Source: Clostridiales bacterium (GTDB lineage: Bacteria; Bacillota; Clostridia; Oscillospirales; Oscillospiraceae). Taken from it: DNA of 64,000 nt. Where the stretch lies: the NCBI GenBank assembly GCA_004557075.1, contig SFEX01000001.1, positions 62,001 to 126,000 on the forward strand, written 5' to 3'. Position 1 is the first letter of the stretch. Each line of letters opens with the position of its first letter. The translations under genes and the position numbers were made by a program. Below are positions 25,714-34,098 of this stretch, piece after piece. Under the pieces are notes generated by a model, which made no database searches, was not told the DNA's origin, and saw only the letters and a program-made list of their open reading frames with translations.

Positions 25714-26832
25714 ATGAGATTCATGTTTGCCTGTGGCGGCACTGCCGGGCATATTAATCCTGCCATTGCGGTGGCCGGAAGGCTCAGAGAGCTTATGCCT
25801 GACTGCGAGATACTGTTTGTCGGCGCCGACGGTCATATGGAGGTCGATCTTGTGCCACGAAGCGGGTACGAGATCGTCACTTTGAAAGTCACTAACATAA
25901 GCCGGGGTAAAACGCTCAAAAGCCTGCTGCACAATATTAAATCCGTAATTAACGTTATAATCGCAACTCATAAAGCGAAAAAAATTATAAAGTCGTTTAA
26001 GCCCGATGTGGTAGTGGGAACGGGCGGATATGTATGCTATCCCGTTCTTAAAGCCGCCTCGATGCTTGGTATACCGACAGCCGTACACGAGAGCAACGCT
26101 GTTCCAGGGCTGACAACAAAGATGCTCTCAGGCATTGTGGATAAAATAATGCTTGGCTTTGAGGAAAGCCGCAGATACTATAAGCACCCCGAGAAGGCGG
26201 AGGTCACGGGAACTCCCGTTCGCGGCGAATTTGCTGCGTATTCTAAAAAAGCGGCGAAAGCCGAGCTTGGAATTGCAATGGATAAGCCGCTTGTAGTGTC
26301 GGTTTGGGGATCATTAGGGGCTGCAAATATGAATGCGGCCATGTGCGAGTTCATTAAGCTTGCCGGAAAAAATCCCGGATTTTCGCTTATACATTCCGCC
26401 GGGAGCGAGGGATATGCCAAAATGGTCACGGAGCTGCACCGAACGGTTCCGGACCATGAGAAAAACGGCATGGATGTGCGCGAGTATATATATGATATGC
26501 CGCGTGTAATGGCAGCGGCAGACCTTGTTATGTGCCGCGCCGGTGCATCCACTGTTTCCGAGCTTACATATATGCACAAGCCTACCATATTCGTACCGTC
26601 TCCGTATGTCACGAATAATCACCAGTTTAAGAACGCAAAAGTAGTTGAGGATGCAGGCGGAGCTTTGATTTTCGAGGAAGAGAGCTTAAATGCAGGCGAC
26701 CTGCTCTCAACCGTAAAGAGAATACTCGCGTCCGGGGATGAGCTTAAAAAAATGTCCGGCGCGATGGAGAAACTTGCTCACCCGGAGGCTACGGATATTA
26801 TCTGCGAGCAGATATTGTCTCTTGTAAAGTAG
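25714..26832 (+). CDS. murG: UDP-GlcNAc:lipid I N-acetylglucosaminyltransferase MurG
   Basis: MurG converts lipid I to lipid II at the inner face of the membrane. The 372-residue GT28 enzyme has the N-terminal CGGTAGHINPAIAVA loop, HESNAVPG near residue 127 and, in the C-terminal domain, MCRAGASTVSEL. The length is normal. Confidence 0.95.
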   Translation: MRFMFACGGTAGHINPAIAVAGRLRELMPDCEILFVGADGHMEVDLVPRSGYEIVTLKVTNISRGKTLKSLLHNIKSVINVIIATHKAKKIIKSFKPDVVVGTGGYVCYPVLKAASMLGIPTAVHESNAVPGLTTKMLSGIVDKIMLGFEESRRYYKHPEKAEVTGTPVRGEFAAYSKKAAKAELGIAMDKPLVVSVWGSLGAANMNAAMCEFIKLAGKNPGFSLIHSAGSEGYAKMVTELHRTVPDHEKNGMDVREYIYDMPRVMAAADLVMCRAGASTVSELTYMHKPTIFVPSPYVTNNHQFKNAKVVEDAGGALIFEEESLNAGDLLSTVKRILASGDELKKMSGAMEKLAHPEATDIICEQILSLVK

Positions 26833-26861
26833 CTGCTCATAAAACAAAATAACAAAAAATG

Positions 26862-26912
26862 ACCCCGCAGCATAGAATGACGTGATTTAAGTTATTTCTG
26901 CGAGGTTTTTTT
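26862..26912 (+). promoter_or_regulatory. Terminator-like hairpin overlapping the murA ribosome binding site
   Basis: ACCCCGCAG (26862-26870) pairs with CTGCGAGGT (26898-26906) with one C-A mismatch, and a run of T leads directly to the murA ATG at 26913. The 3' arm contains the GAGG of murA. A possible promoter, ATAACA (26849-26854), 18 bases, TAGAAT (26873-26878), would start RNA in the loop and free the binding site. Confidence 0.6.
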
Positions 26913-28166
26913 ATGGCTATATGGCATATTAACGGAGGCAGACGTCTTGAAGGCGCGTGTTTTGTACAGGGCTCGAAGAACGCGGTACTGCCGATTCTGG
27001 CGGCTTCAATTGTATGCCCGACGGAAACAAACCTGCTGAATGTACCGCAGCTGAGCGATGTGGCAATGTCGCTGCGCATATTGAGACAGCTCGGCTGCAC
27101 GGCAGAGCAGCAGGGGAACGATGTATACATAGATTCGCGCAGCATAGTCACCAATATCATACCTCACGAGATGATGGAATGCATGCGCTCGTCGGTTCTG
27201 TTTATGGGAGCGCTGCTGGCGCGCTGCGGTGAAGTGCGGCTGTCGGCTCCGGGCGGATGCAAGCTCGGTTCAAGGCCGATCGACCTTCACATATCAGCAA
27301 TGAAGGCGCTCGGAGCTGAAGTCGAGGAGCAGGGAAGCGAGATAATCTGCAAAGCGGCATCACTTAAGGGGGCGCGCATAGAGCTGCCGTTTCCCAGCGT
27401 CGGAGCGACGGAAAACGCGATCCTTGCTGCCTGCGCAGCCGAAGGAGAGACCGTTATATACGGTGCTGCAAGAGAGCCTGAGATAGTTGATCTGCAAGAG
27501 TATTTGAGAAAAGCCGGAGCTTACATATCCGGCGCCGGAACGAGCAATATAACGATCTCCGGCTTTGACGCGGAGCGCTATGTCGGCCACAGAATAGTTC
27601 CTGACAGAATAGTTGCGTCCACATATTTGTGTGCCGCGGCGGCATCGGGCGGAGATATCGAGCTCAGGGGTGTGGATTCGAGGCAATTTTCCCGATTACA
27701 GCACTTCCTAAATTCAGCCGGCTGTGATATAATACCTGCAAAAAGAAGCGTGAGACTTATATCCGACGGCAGACTCAATGCCGTGGACACGGTCGTAACG
27801 GGGCCTTATCCCGAATTTCCGACCGACGCCCAGCCGCTGCTTATGGCGGCGCTGCTCAAGGCCTCCGGCAGGACTGACTTTGTGGAAAACATATTTGACT
27901 CGCGTTTTGGACACACAAGGGAGCTCAGCCGCTTTGGAGCAGATATAAACGTTGAAGGCCGGCAGGCATCGGTTTGGGGCGTAAGAAGCCTGCAGGGTGC
28001 GACTGTCAGCGCAACCGACCTGCGAGGCGGCGCCGCAATGCTGATAGCGGGGCTTTCCGCCGACGGTGAGAGCCGTATTATCGACAGTGGACATATCACT
28101 CGCGGTTACGAAAATTTTGATTATAAACTTCGCTCGCTCGGGGCGGACATATTCATGGAGATGTAA
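26913..28166 (+). CDS. murA: UDP-N-acetylglucosamine 1-carboxyvinyltransferase MurA
   Basis: MurA performs the first committed step of peptidoglycan synthesis, transferring enolpyruvate from PEP to UDP-GlcNAc. The 417-residue enzyme has K22 in QGSKNAVLP and the active-site cysteine C116 in APGGCKLGSRPIDLH, so it should be sensitive to fosfomycin at the enzyme level. It sits between murG and divIB, where Bacillus has murB. The binding site lies in a hairpin. Confidence 0.94.
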   Translation: MAIWHINGGRRLEGACFVQGSKNAVLPILAASIVCPTETNLLNVPQLSDVAMSLRILRQLGCTAEQQGNDVYIDSRSIVTNIIPHEMMECMRSSVLFMGALLARCGEVRLSAPGGCKLGSRPIDLHISAMKALGAEVEEQGSEIICKAASLKGARIELPFPSVGATENAILAACAAEGETVIYGAAREPEIVDLQEYLRKAGAYISGAGTSNITISGFDAERYVGHRIVPDRIVASTYLCAAAASGGDIELRGVDSRQFSRLQHFLNSAGCDIIPAKRSVRLISDGRLNAVDTVVTGPYPEFPTDAQPLLMAALLKASGRTDFVENIFDSRFGHTRELSRFGADINVEGRQASVWGVRSLQGATVSATDLRGGAAMLIAGLSADGESRIIDSGHITRGYENFDYKLRSLGADIFMEM

Positions 28167-28167
28167 A

Positions 28168-28938
28168 ATGCCGAATACTAATGATTATTACAGGAAGCGT
28201 GAAGACCCTTACAAGCCAAGGTTTAAAAGAAAAGTTAACCGTCCTCTGAGATTTTTCCTTGTAATTGTGGCAATAATATTCGTAATGAGCGTGTTTTTTA
28301 AGATCACAAAAATCGAGGTGAGCGGAAACTCGCTCTACAGTGCAGAGGAGATAATCGCAGCTTCCGGCATAGAAGAAGGCGATAACCTGTTTTTTGTAAA
28401 CAGAATCGCTGCCGGAAGCCGCGTCGTTGTAAAGCTTCCGTATGTTGACTCTGTAAAGATAAGCCGTGGACTGCCGAACCGCGTCACTATCGAGGTGACG
28501 GAGAGCAATGCGGTAGGATATGTCTCTGTCGGAGATGAGCTATGGTCTGTAAGCAGCAGCGGAAAGTTCCTGAGCAGCATAGATCAAAAGGACACGGAGC
28601 ATATCGCAGCGATAAGCGGCATAACGGTGAGCGACGCTGAGGTCGGGGAGTATATAAAGGCCGCTGACGGCGAGAGCGATAAGCTCTCCTATCTTGTGGA
28701 CATACTGTATCAGGTGCAGGCAAGGGGGCTTGTGAGCAAGGTAGAGGAGATCGATGTCAGCAGCGTCGAATGCCCGACCTTTGAGTATGACGGCCGTTTC
28801 ACTGTCAAGCTCGGCGCGAATGACAACACCGAATATAAATTCGGCAAAATGCTTTCGGCGGTCTCTCAGCTTTCGGCAGACGACTCGGGTACTTTAGACC
28901 TTTCGAGCGGTAATAAAGTTGTTTTTAACCCGAATTAA
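28168..28938 (+). CDS. divIB: Cell division protein DivIB/FtsQ
   Basis: DivIB is a bitopic division protein that binds FtsL and DivIC. The 256-residue protein has a basic N-terminal tail, one membrane helix (about residues 28-46) and a POTRA domain beginning IEVSGNSLYSAEEIIAASG, followed by a beta domain. The ATG at 28168 is one base after the murA stop. Confidence 0.92.
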   Translation: MPNTNDYYRKREDPYKPRFKRKVNRPLRFFLVIVAIIFVMSVFFKITKIEVSGNSLYSAEEIIAASGIEEGDNLFFVNRIAAGSRVVVKLPYVDSVKISRGLPNRVTIEVTESNAVGYVSVGDELWSVSSSGKFLSSIDQKDTEHIAAISGITVSDAEVGEYIKAADGESDKLSYLVDILYQVQARGLVSKVEEIDVSSVECPTFEYDGRFTVKLGANDNTEYKFGKMLSAVSQLSADDSGTLDLSSGNKVVFNPN

Positions 28939-28981
28939 CACTATTTTTAAAACTTTGTTTACATAACAGAGCAAAAATATA

Positions 28982-29008
28982 TTGACCTACAGGCCAAAAA
29001 GTTATAAT
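28982..29008 (+). promoter_or_regulatory. Promoter of ftsZ
   Basis: TTGACC (28982-28987), a 15-base spacer and a perfect TATAAT (29003-29008). The short spacer is sub-optimal. The 141 bases between divIB and ftsZ also hold GTTTACATAA (28957-28966), a motif seen again upstream of xerD. Confidence 0.55.
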
Positions 29009-29079
29009 ATGTTACATATCGAAAAATATGACTGCGGCAAATGCCGCATCTTCTAAATAACTATACTGGAGGAAAGAAA

Positions 29080-30219
29080 ATGGATTTCAAAGCCGAAGTA
29101 GGCCCTGAAAATGTTGTTACTATAAAGGTAGTAGGTATCGGCGGCGCAGGTAATAACGTAGTAAATAGAATGGTCAAGTCCGGAACGCAGGGCGTTGAAT
29201 TTATTGCTGTTAATACAGATAAGCAGGCTCTTGCTGTGTCCAATGCAGACCAGAAGATTCAAATAGGTGAAAAGCTGACCCATGGTCAGGGCGCAGGCTC
29301 AGACCCCGAGGTCGGCAAGAAGAGCGCTGAGGAAAGCCGCAATAACATTGCCAAGTCCGTTGAGGATGCGGATATGGTGTTTATCACTGCTGGCATGGGC
29401 GGCGGCACCGGCACCGGCGCTGCTCCTACTGTTGCTGATATTGCCCGTGAAGCCGGCATACTCACCGTTGGCGTTGTGACCAAGCCCTTCAAGTTTGAGG
29501 GCAAGCGCCGCATGGATCAGGCTAATGAGGGTATTAAGGAAATGCTGGGCAAGGTAGACTCCCTGCTCATAATCCCCAATGACCGCCTTAAATATGCCAC
29601 CGATCAGAAGGTCACTCTGGCAAACGCTTTTGAGATTGCCGACGATGTTCTGCGCCAGGCGGTTACAAGTATTTCCGACCTTATTAAGAACACAGGATTC
29701 ATTAACCTTGACTTTGCCGATGTTACCTGCATAATGAAAAACGCCGGCTTTGCCCATATGGGTGTTGGCCGCGCAGCAGGCAAGGGCAAGGCTGAGGACG
29801 CCGCTCGCATGGCGGTCGCAAGTCCCCTTATGGAGACATCGATCAACGGTGCGCATGGCGTGCTGATAAATATCACCGGCTCCGAGGACATGGGTCTGGA
29901 GGATGTTGAAGCCGCTGCAAACCTCGTTCAGGAGGCTGCACACCCCGATGCAAACATCATCTTCGGTGCGACCTTCGACGAGTCCATGCAGGACGAGATC
30001 CGCGTTACCGTTATTGCCACGGGCTTTGAAGAAGCTCCCACTGCAAAGCAGCCCGCTCAGCCCACAGCAAAAGCCGAGCCCTCTTTTGAGAGACAGCAGG
30101 GCATGTTCACCGCTGCAAGCGAAAAAGCAGCCGAGAAGAAGAATGAGCAGCCTGCCGCTGCTCCCGCGCAGGAGGATCCCTTCGACAGCATTTTCAAGAT
30201 TTTTAACGCCAATAGCTGA
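29080..30219 (+). CDS. ftsZ: Cell division GTPase FtsZ
   Basis: FtsZ forms the division ring. The 379-residue tubulin homologue has GIGGAGNN (19-26) and the GTP-binding signature GGGTGTGAAP (107-116), and a Pro/Ala-rich linker leads to a short C-terminal tail. The ATG at 29080 follows GGAGGAAAG; an in-frame ATG at 29041 would put that site inside the gene. ftsA is not next to it. A very long terminator follows. Confidence 0.97.
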   Translation: MDFKAEVGPENVVTIKVVGIGGAGNNVVNRMVKSGTQGVEFIAVNTDKQALAVSNADQKIQIGEKLTHGQGAGSDPEVGKKSAEESRNNIAKSVEDADMVFITAGMGGGTGTGAAPTVADIAREAGILTVGVVTKPFKFEGKRRMDQANEGIKEMLGKVDSLLIIPNDRLKYATDQKVTLANAFEIADDVLRQAVTSISDLIKNTGFINLDFADVTCIMKNAGFAHMGVGRAAGKGKAEDAARMAVASPLMETSINGAHGVLINITGSEDMGLEDVEAAANLVQEAAHPDANIIFGATFDESMQDEIRVTVIATGFEEAPTAKQPAQPTAKAEPSFERQQGMFTAASEKAAEKKNEQPAAAPAQEDPFDSIFKIFNANS

Positions 30220-30223
30220 TTAG

Positions 30224-30271
30224 TAAATAAGCAAAGCCTTCTTCCAAACGGAAGAAGGCTTTGCTTATTTA
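30224..30271. terminator. Long bidirectional terminator after ftsZ
   Basis: A perfect 22-base-pair stem (30224-30245 with 30250-30271) with an AAAC loop lies between ftsZ and the convergent CsoR-like gene. A/T ends on both sides allow termination in both directions. Confidence 0.92.
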
Positions 30272-30307
30272 TAAGACCGGCGCAAACTGCTTATACTGTA
30301 GACTTTT

Positions 30308-30697
30308 TCAGGTTATATACTTGTCTATCGCCGTGTTCAGCTCAGATATGAATTTATCATCGCCTGTTTCAACAGCGTCCGTTATGCAGTGCTCCAAATG
30401 ATCCTTGAGAATGACCCGCGCGGTGCTGCTAAGAGCGGAGCGAACAGCGGCAAGCTGGATCAGGACATCCGTGCAATCCCGATTTTCCTCGACCATGCGC
30501 TTGACAGACTCAAGATGGCCTATCGCTCTGGCGAGCCGGTTTGCCACAGCCTTGCTTTGCGTATGACCGTGCGAGTGGTTGTGGTGCGGATGCTCGACCT
30601 CCTCGTGCTTGTGGATATCTTCAAGCGGCTTATGGTCATGGCAGTGAATTATTCCGTCGCCATGATCGTGATAATAGCCGTCATCAGGTCTATGCAT
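30308..30697 (-). CDS. csoR: CsoR-family metal-sensing repressor with a histidine-rich N-terminus
   Basis: CsoR/RcnR/FrmR proteins are all-helical repressors that release DNA when they bind copper, nickel or aldehydes. In this 129-residue protein C75, H100 and C104 have the same spacing (25 and 4) as the Cu(I) triad of CsoR, which favours copper. The first 45 residues hold 14 histidines, an unusual metal-binding tail. GGAGGG lies before the ATG at 30697; a longer frame to 30955 lacks a binding site. No copper exporter gene is next to it; the target operon is unknown. Confidence 0.87.
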   Translation of the reverse strand: MHRPDDGYYHDHGDGIIHCHDHKPLEDIHKHEEVEHPHHNHSHGHTQSKAVANRLARAIGHLESVKRMVEENRDCTDVLIQLAAVRSALSSTARVILKDHLEHCITDAVETGDDKFISELNTAIDKYIT

Positions 30698-30730
30698 ATA
30701 ATAAGCCCTCCAGACTTTGATAATAAATAT

Positions 30731-30759
30731 ATAATATAATTTTTTACAAAAAGAATCAA
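30731..30759 (-). promoter_or_regulatory. Promoter of the CsoR-like gene
   Basis: On the minus strand TTGATT (30759-30754), 17 bases, TATTAT (30736-30731). The region is AT-rich. Confidence 0.5.
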
Positions 30760-30848
30760 TAGACAAAAAAACATTATTGTGCTGCCAATGACGGATAAGG
30801 AGATATTTTGTACAGGCAATTTGAAATATAATGTTCTGAGGTGATATT

Positions 30849-31547
30849 ATGCTTGGAACATCGTTTGCAATGCTGTTGGGCGGGATACTGCTTATGCTGC
30901 GGCTTTCGCCGGGAGGCTCATTTCCGAGTCCGCTCTCGGCGGAGGAGGAGAGCAAATACCTGCAGCTCTGGCTCGACGGAGATATAGAGGCAAGGAACGT
31001 TTTGGTGGAACATAATCTTAGACTTGTTGCCCATATAATAAAAAAGTATTATACGCAGACAAATGACATTGAAGACCTTATATCAATAGGGACTATAGGA
31101 CTTATAAAGGGAATAAACACATATAAACCCGACAAGGGGGTCCGGCTTGCGACTTATGCCAGCCGCTGCTGTGAAAATGAAATTCTGATGCATTTCAGAA
31201 GTCAGAAAAAATCCATTGGAGATGTGAGCCTGTCTGACGCTCTTGATACGGACGGAGAAGGCAACAGCCTTTCTCTGATCGACGTTCTGGCGCAAGACGA
31301 TGAACTGAGCGATAAAATCGGTGATTTTGAGATATGCGCCCAACTGCGTGAGCTTGTTGACCTTGTGCTGACCGAAAGAGAGGCGAAGATAATAAAGATA
31401 CGCTACGGACTGATAAATGAAAATCCAAAGACGCAGAGAGAGACCGCTCAGCTATGCGGTATAAGCCGCTCATATGTCAGCCGCCTTGAGAAAAAAGCAC
31501 TGGAAAAGCTGAGAGAAGCCTTGGGAGAGGACGCGATACCTACATAA
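30849..31547 (+). CDS. sigK: RNA polymerase sporulation sigma factor SigK
   Basis: Sigma-K drives late mother-cell gene expression. The 232-residue protein begins with a hydrophobic pro-sequence (SFAMLLGGILLML), then PLSAEEESKYL. Region 2 has EHNLRLVAHIIKKY and DLISIGTIGLIKGI, and region 4 has GISRSYVSRLEKKALEKL; these fit SigK better than SigE. The gene is whole, not interrupted by a skin-type element. GAGGTG precedes the ATG. It stands alone after ftsZ, where Bacillus carries spoIIGA-sigE-sigG. Confidence 0.92.
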   Translation: MLGTSFAMLLGGILLMLRLSPGGSFPSPLSAEEESKYLQLWLDGDIEARNVLVEHNLRLVAHIIKKYYTQTNDIEDLISIGTIGLIKGINTYKPDKGVRLATYASRCCENEILMHFRSQKKSIGDVSLSDALDTDGEGNSLSLIDVLAQDDELSDKIGDFEICAQLRELVDLVLTEREAKIIKIRYGLINENPKTQRETAQLCGISRSYVSRLEKKALEKLREALGEDAIPT

Positions 31548-31552
31548 GATAC

Positions 31553-31581
31553 TTGTATAAGAGATTTGTTTGTGTTACAAT
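31553..31581 (+). promoter_or_regulatory. Sigma-A promoter of the VanY-type gene
   Basis: TTGTAT (31553-31558), 17 bases, TACAAT (31576-31581), followed by AAAGGAGGTGGGG. Confidence 0.6.
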
Positions 31582-31610
31582 ATTTCAGAAATCCAAAGGA
31601 GGTGGGGAAG

Positions 31611-32402
31611 GTGCGGATAAAAAAGACTGTGTGGGTATTCAGCATGATAGTTATGCTGTTCATCCTCGCTTTGATAATCAACTCGCGCATCCAGCTCACC
31701 TCCGAAGTCATAGTAGGCGGCTCCGATTCCGTTTTCGTAAGAACCGATAATCTGGACGATCCTCTTTCAGGATATAAAGAGTCGGAAACGTCAAACAGCA
31801 ACAAGTATGCCGACCTTGAGTTCCCGGAGATAAATATTACCGACTGGAGATATATACTCATAAATGCCGAGAATCCGATGAATTCTTATGCCCCCGATGT
31901 AAAAAGCGTTGGGGATTGGGATATATCCTTGGATTCAAGAGTGGTTGAAAGCCTGAATGAACTTATGCAGGCGGCAAGAGACGCCGGATTTGAGCCATAT
32001 CTAAGCCTCGGCTACAGGTCTTTTTCGAGCCAGCAGCATATGTTTAACGAAAAAGCCTCCGAGCTGTCCGCTTCCGGCACATACAATTACGAGGAAGCGC
32101 GGGAAATTGCGGCGGAGCTGGTCGCAAAACCGGGCACCAGTGATCATCAGACCGGCCTTAGCGTCGATATAACGGACAAGCAGTATGATTTTTATGATTA
32201 CTCCAAAATGGATCATAAATTTTTTGAGTGGCTTGACGCGCACTGTAGCGAATACGGATTTATAAAGCGCTATCCGAGCGATAAAAAGAGCATAACCGGC
32301 TGGGATGAGCCATGGCACTATCGCTATGTGGGAAAGGAAGCCGCAGCGTTTATCTCTGAAAACGGCCTTTGTCTTGAGGAATTTGTCGCTCACTATAGCT
32401 GA
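31611..32402 (+). CDS. D-alanyl-D-alanine carboxypeptidase, VanY/LdcB type
   Basis: This membrane-anchored zinc peptidase probably trims D-Ala from peptidoglycan stem peptides. The 263-residue protein has an N-terminal helix (about residues 5-26) and the M15 zinc motifs: a GYRSFSSQQ loop, SDHQTGLSVDI (first His and Asp) and EPWHYRYV (second His). The GTG at 31611 has a strong AAAGGAGGTGGGG site. It is not linked to a vancomycin-resistance cluster, so a housekeeping role is likely. Confidence 0.88.
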   Translation: MRIKKTVWVFSMIVMLFILALIINSRIQLTSEVIVGGSDSVFVRTDNLDDPLSGYKESETSNSNKYADLEFPEINITDWRYILINAENPMNSYAPDVKSVGDWDISLDSRVVESLNELMQAARDAGFEPYLSLGYRSFSSQQHMFNEKASELSASGTYNYEEAREIAAELVAKPGTSDHQTGLSVDITDKQYDFYDYSKMDHKFFEWLDAHCSEYGFIKRYPSDKKSITGWDEPWHYRYVGKEAAAFISENGLCLEEFVAHYS

Positions 32403-32439
32403 ATTATCATAAAAATATAGCAATTACAGATAAAAATAC

Positions 32440-32468
32440 TTGCAATTGCTATGCGTTAGTGTTAGTAT
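32440..32468 (+). promoter_or_regulatory. Promoter of the rimP-nusA-infB operon
   Basis: TTGCAA (32440-32445), 17 bases, TAGTAT (32463-32468). Short direct repeats of TTAGTGTTAGTA overlap the -10 (around 32456-32481). Confidence 0.5.
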
Positions 32469-32493
32469 ATTAGTGTTAGTAAGTAAGCTTTTG

Positions 32494-32519
32494 AGAGTGG
32501 GTCACAGCCCACTCTTTTT
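32494..32519 (+). terminator. Leader hairpin with T-tract before rimP (possible attenuator)
   Basis: AGAGTGGG (32494-32501) and CCCACTCT (32508-32515) around TCACAG, followed by T residues. It lies after the predicted promoter and 39 bases before rimP, so it may control entry into the operon by termination; otherwise it could end transcription from upstream. Confidence 0.75.
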
Positions 32520-32557
32520 GTTGAGCATTTTACTTTTCTTAAATTTAGGAGTAAATA

Positions 32558-33001
32558 ATGAGCAAAATAACTGAAAAAGTCGAAGCTTTGGCAAAACCGG
32601 TCGTTGAAGAAGCTGGCTGCGAACTTTGGGACGTGGAGTATGTCCGCGAAGCAGGCTCGTGGTATCTTAGAGTGTTTATTGATAAAGAAGGCGGCGTCAG
32701 TATAGAAGACTGCGAGCGCATCAGCCGCAAGCTCGACCCCATTCTTGATGAAAACGACCCGATACCTGACAGCTATGTGTTTGAGGTGGGCTCGGCAGGA
32801 GCCGAACGGGAGCTGAAGCGGCCGTCAGATTTTGAGCGGTATATGGGTTCCGAGATCGAGGTTAAGCTCTACCAGCCCTATCAGGGCAAGAAAAGCTTCG
32901 TAGGTTCGCTTGATGCATATGAGGACGGCAATGTAACCGTTTCATCGGTGCTTCTTAAAAAAGAGCAGATCGCGCAGGTAAAGCTGCACGTTACCATTTG
33001 A
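32558..33001 (+). CDS. rimP: Ribosome maturation factor RimP
   Basis: RimP helps mature the 30S subunit. The 147-residue protein has the family N-terminus CELWDVEYVREAGSWYLRVFID and the VEVGSAGAERELKRP-like block (FEVGSAGAEREL). AGGAG precedes the ATG. It is first in the conserved rimP-nusA-rnpM-ylxQ-infB-rbfA operon. Confidence 0.95.
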   Translation: MSKITEKVEALAKPVVEEAGCELWDVEYVREAGSWYLRVFIDKEGGVSIEDCERISRKLDPILDENDPIPDSYVFEVGSAGAERELKRPSDFERYMGSEIEVKLYQPYQGKKSFVGSLDAYEDGNVTVSSVLLKKEQIAQVKLHVTI

Positions 33002-33024
33002 ATAAAAAAAGAGGTATATTTGAA

Positions 33025-34077
33025 ATGAATGCAGAATTCTTTTCCGCAATTGAGGATCTTGAAAAAGAAAAGGGAATACCCAGGGACTATATGTATGACA
33101 AGATAAAGCAGGCAATGCAGGCCGCTTTTCGCCGCGATAATCCCGAGTGCGCCGAGAACGTCGATATACTGCTCGACGAGGACAGAAAGCGCATTGAGAT
33201 GTATATAAATAAGATAGCAGTCGAGAATGTCGAGGATCCGGCTCTTGATATAGATATTGAAGCTGCAAAGAAGATAACCAAGCGCGCAAAGCTCGGCGAC
33301 ACCATAAAGGTTCCCGTTGAGACGAAAAAATTCGGACGCATTGCGGCGCAGGCTGCAAAGCAGGTCATAATTCAGGGCATCCGTGAGGCAGAGCGCGGCA
33401 TCATCTATGAGGAGTTTACCTCTAAAGAGCATGAGATCCTGACGGGCGTTGTATCCCGTATAGAGCCGAGAACCGGCAGCGTTTCCATACGCATAAGCTC
33501 CAACAGCGAGTATACCGAAGCAATGCTCGCACCCAATGAGAGAATAAAGACCGAGCCCCTCAAGGAGGGCGACCGCATCAAGGTTTATGTCGTTGAGGTA
33601 AGAAACTCCACTAAGGGTCCCCAGGTGCTTATCAGCCGCACACATCCCGGCCTTGTCAAGCGTCTGTTTGAGCTTGAGGTTCCGGAAATATTCGACGGAA
33701 CAGTTGAGATAAAATCCATCGCTCGTGAGGCCGGAAGCCGCACTAAGATGGCTGTGTGGTCTACCGATCCCGATGTTGATCCCATCGGTTCCTGCGTCGG
33801 CCCCAAGGGCGGTCGAGTTGCAAGCATTGTTGATGAACTCGGCGGCGAGAAAATTGATATTATAAAATACAGCGAGACTCCTGAGGAGTATATCGCGGCA
33901 GCGCTGGCACCCTCTGAGGTTATCAGCGTGACCATGTTTGAGGACGGCAAGGGATGCCGTGTTATCGTGCCGGACAGCCAGCTTTCACTTGCTATAGGCA
34001 AGGAAGGCCAGAATGCAAGGCTGGCGGCAAGGCTGACCGGATATAAGATAGATATTAAGCCCGAGTCCGAGGCGTAA
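33025..34077 (+). CDS. nusA: Transcription termination/antitermination protein NusA
   Basis: NusA binds RNA polymerase and nascent RNA, modulating pausing and termination. The 350-residue protein has an N-terminal polymerase-binding domain, an S1 domain near residue 140, and two KH domains (VDPIGSCVGPKGGRV and LAIGKEGQNARLAARLTG). The ATG at 33025 follows AGAGG; an earlier TTG at 32998 would place that site inside the gene. Confidence 0.96.
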   Translation: MNAEFFSAIEDLEKEKGIPRDYMYDKIKQAMQAAFRRDNPECAENVDILLDEDRKRIEMYINKIAVENVEDPALDIDIEAAKKITKRAKLGDTIKVPVETKKFGRIAAQAAKQVIIQGIREAERGIIYEEFTSKEHEILTGVVSRIEPRTGSVSIRISSNSEYTEAMLAPNERIKTEPLKEGDRIKVYVVEVRNSTKGPQVLISRTHPGLVKRLFELEVPEIFDGTVEIKSIAREAGSRTKMAVWSTDPDVDPIGSCVGPKGGRVASIVDELGGEKIDIIKYSETPEEYIAAALAPSEVISVTMFEDGKGCRVIVPDSQLSLAIGKEGQNARLAARLTGYKIDIKPESEA

Positions 34078-34098
34078 AAAATTAAGGAGGCGGCCGAG

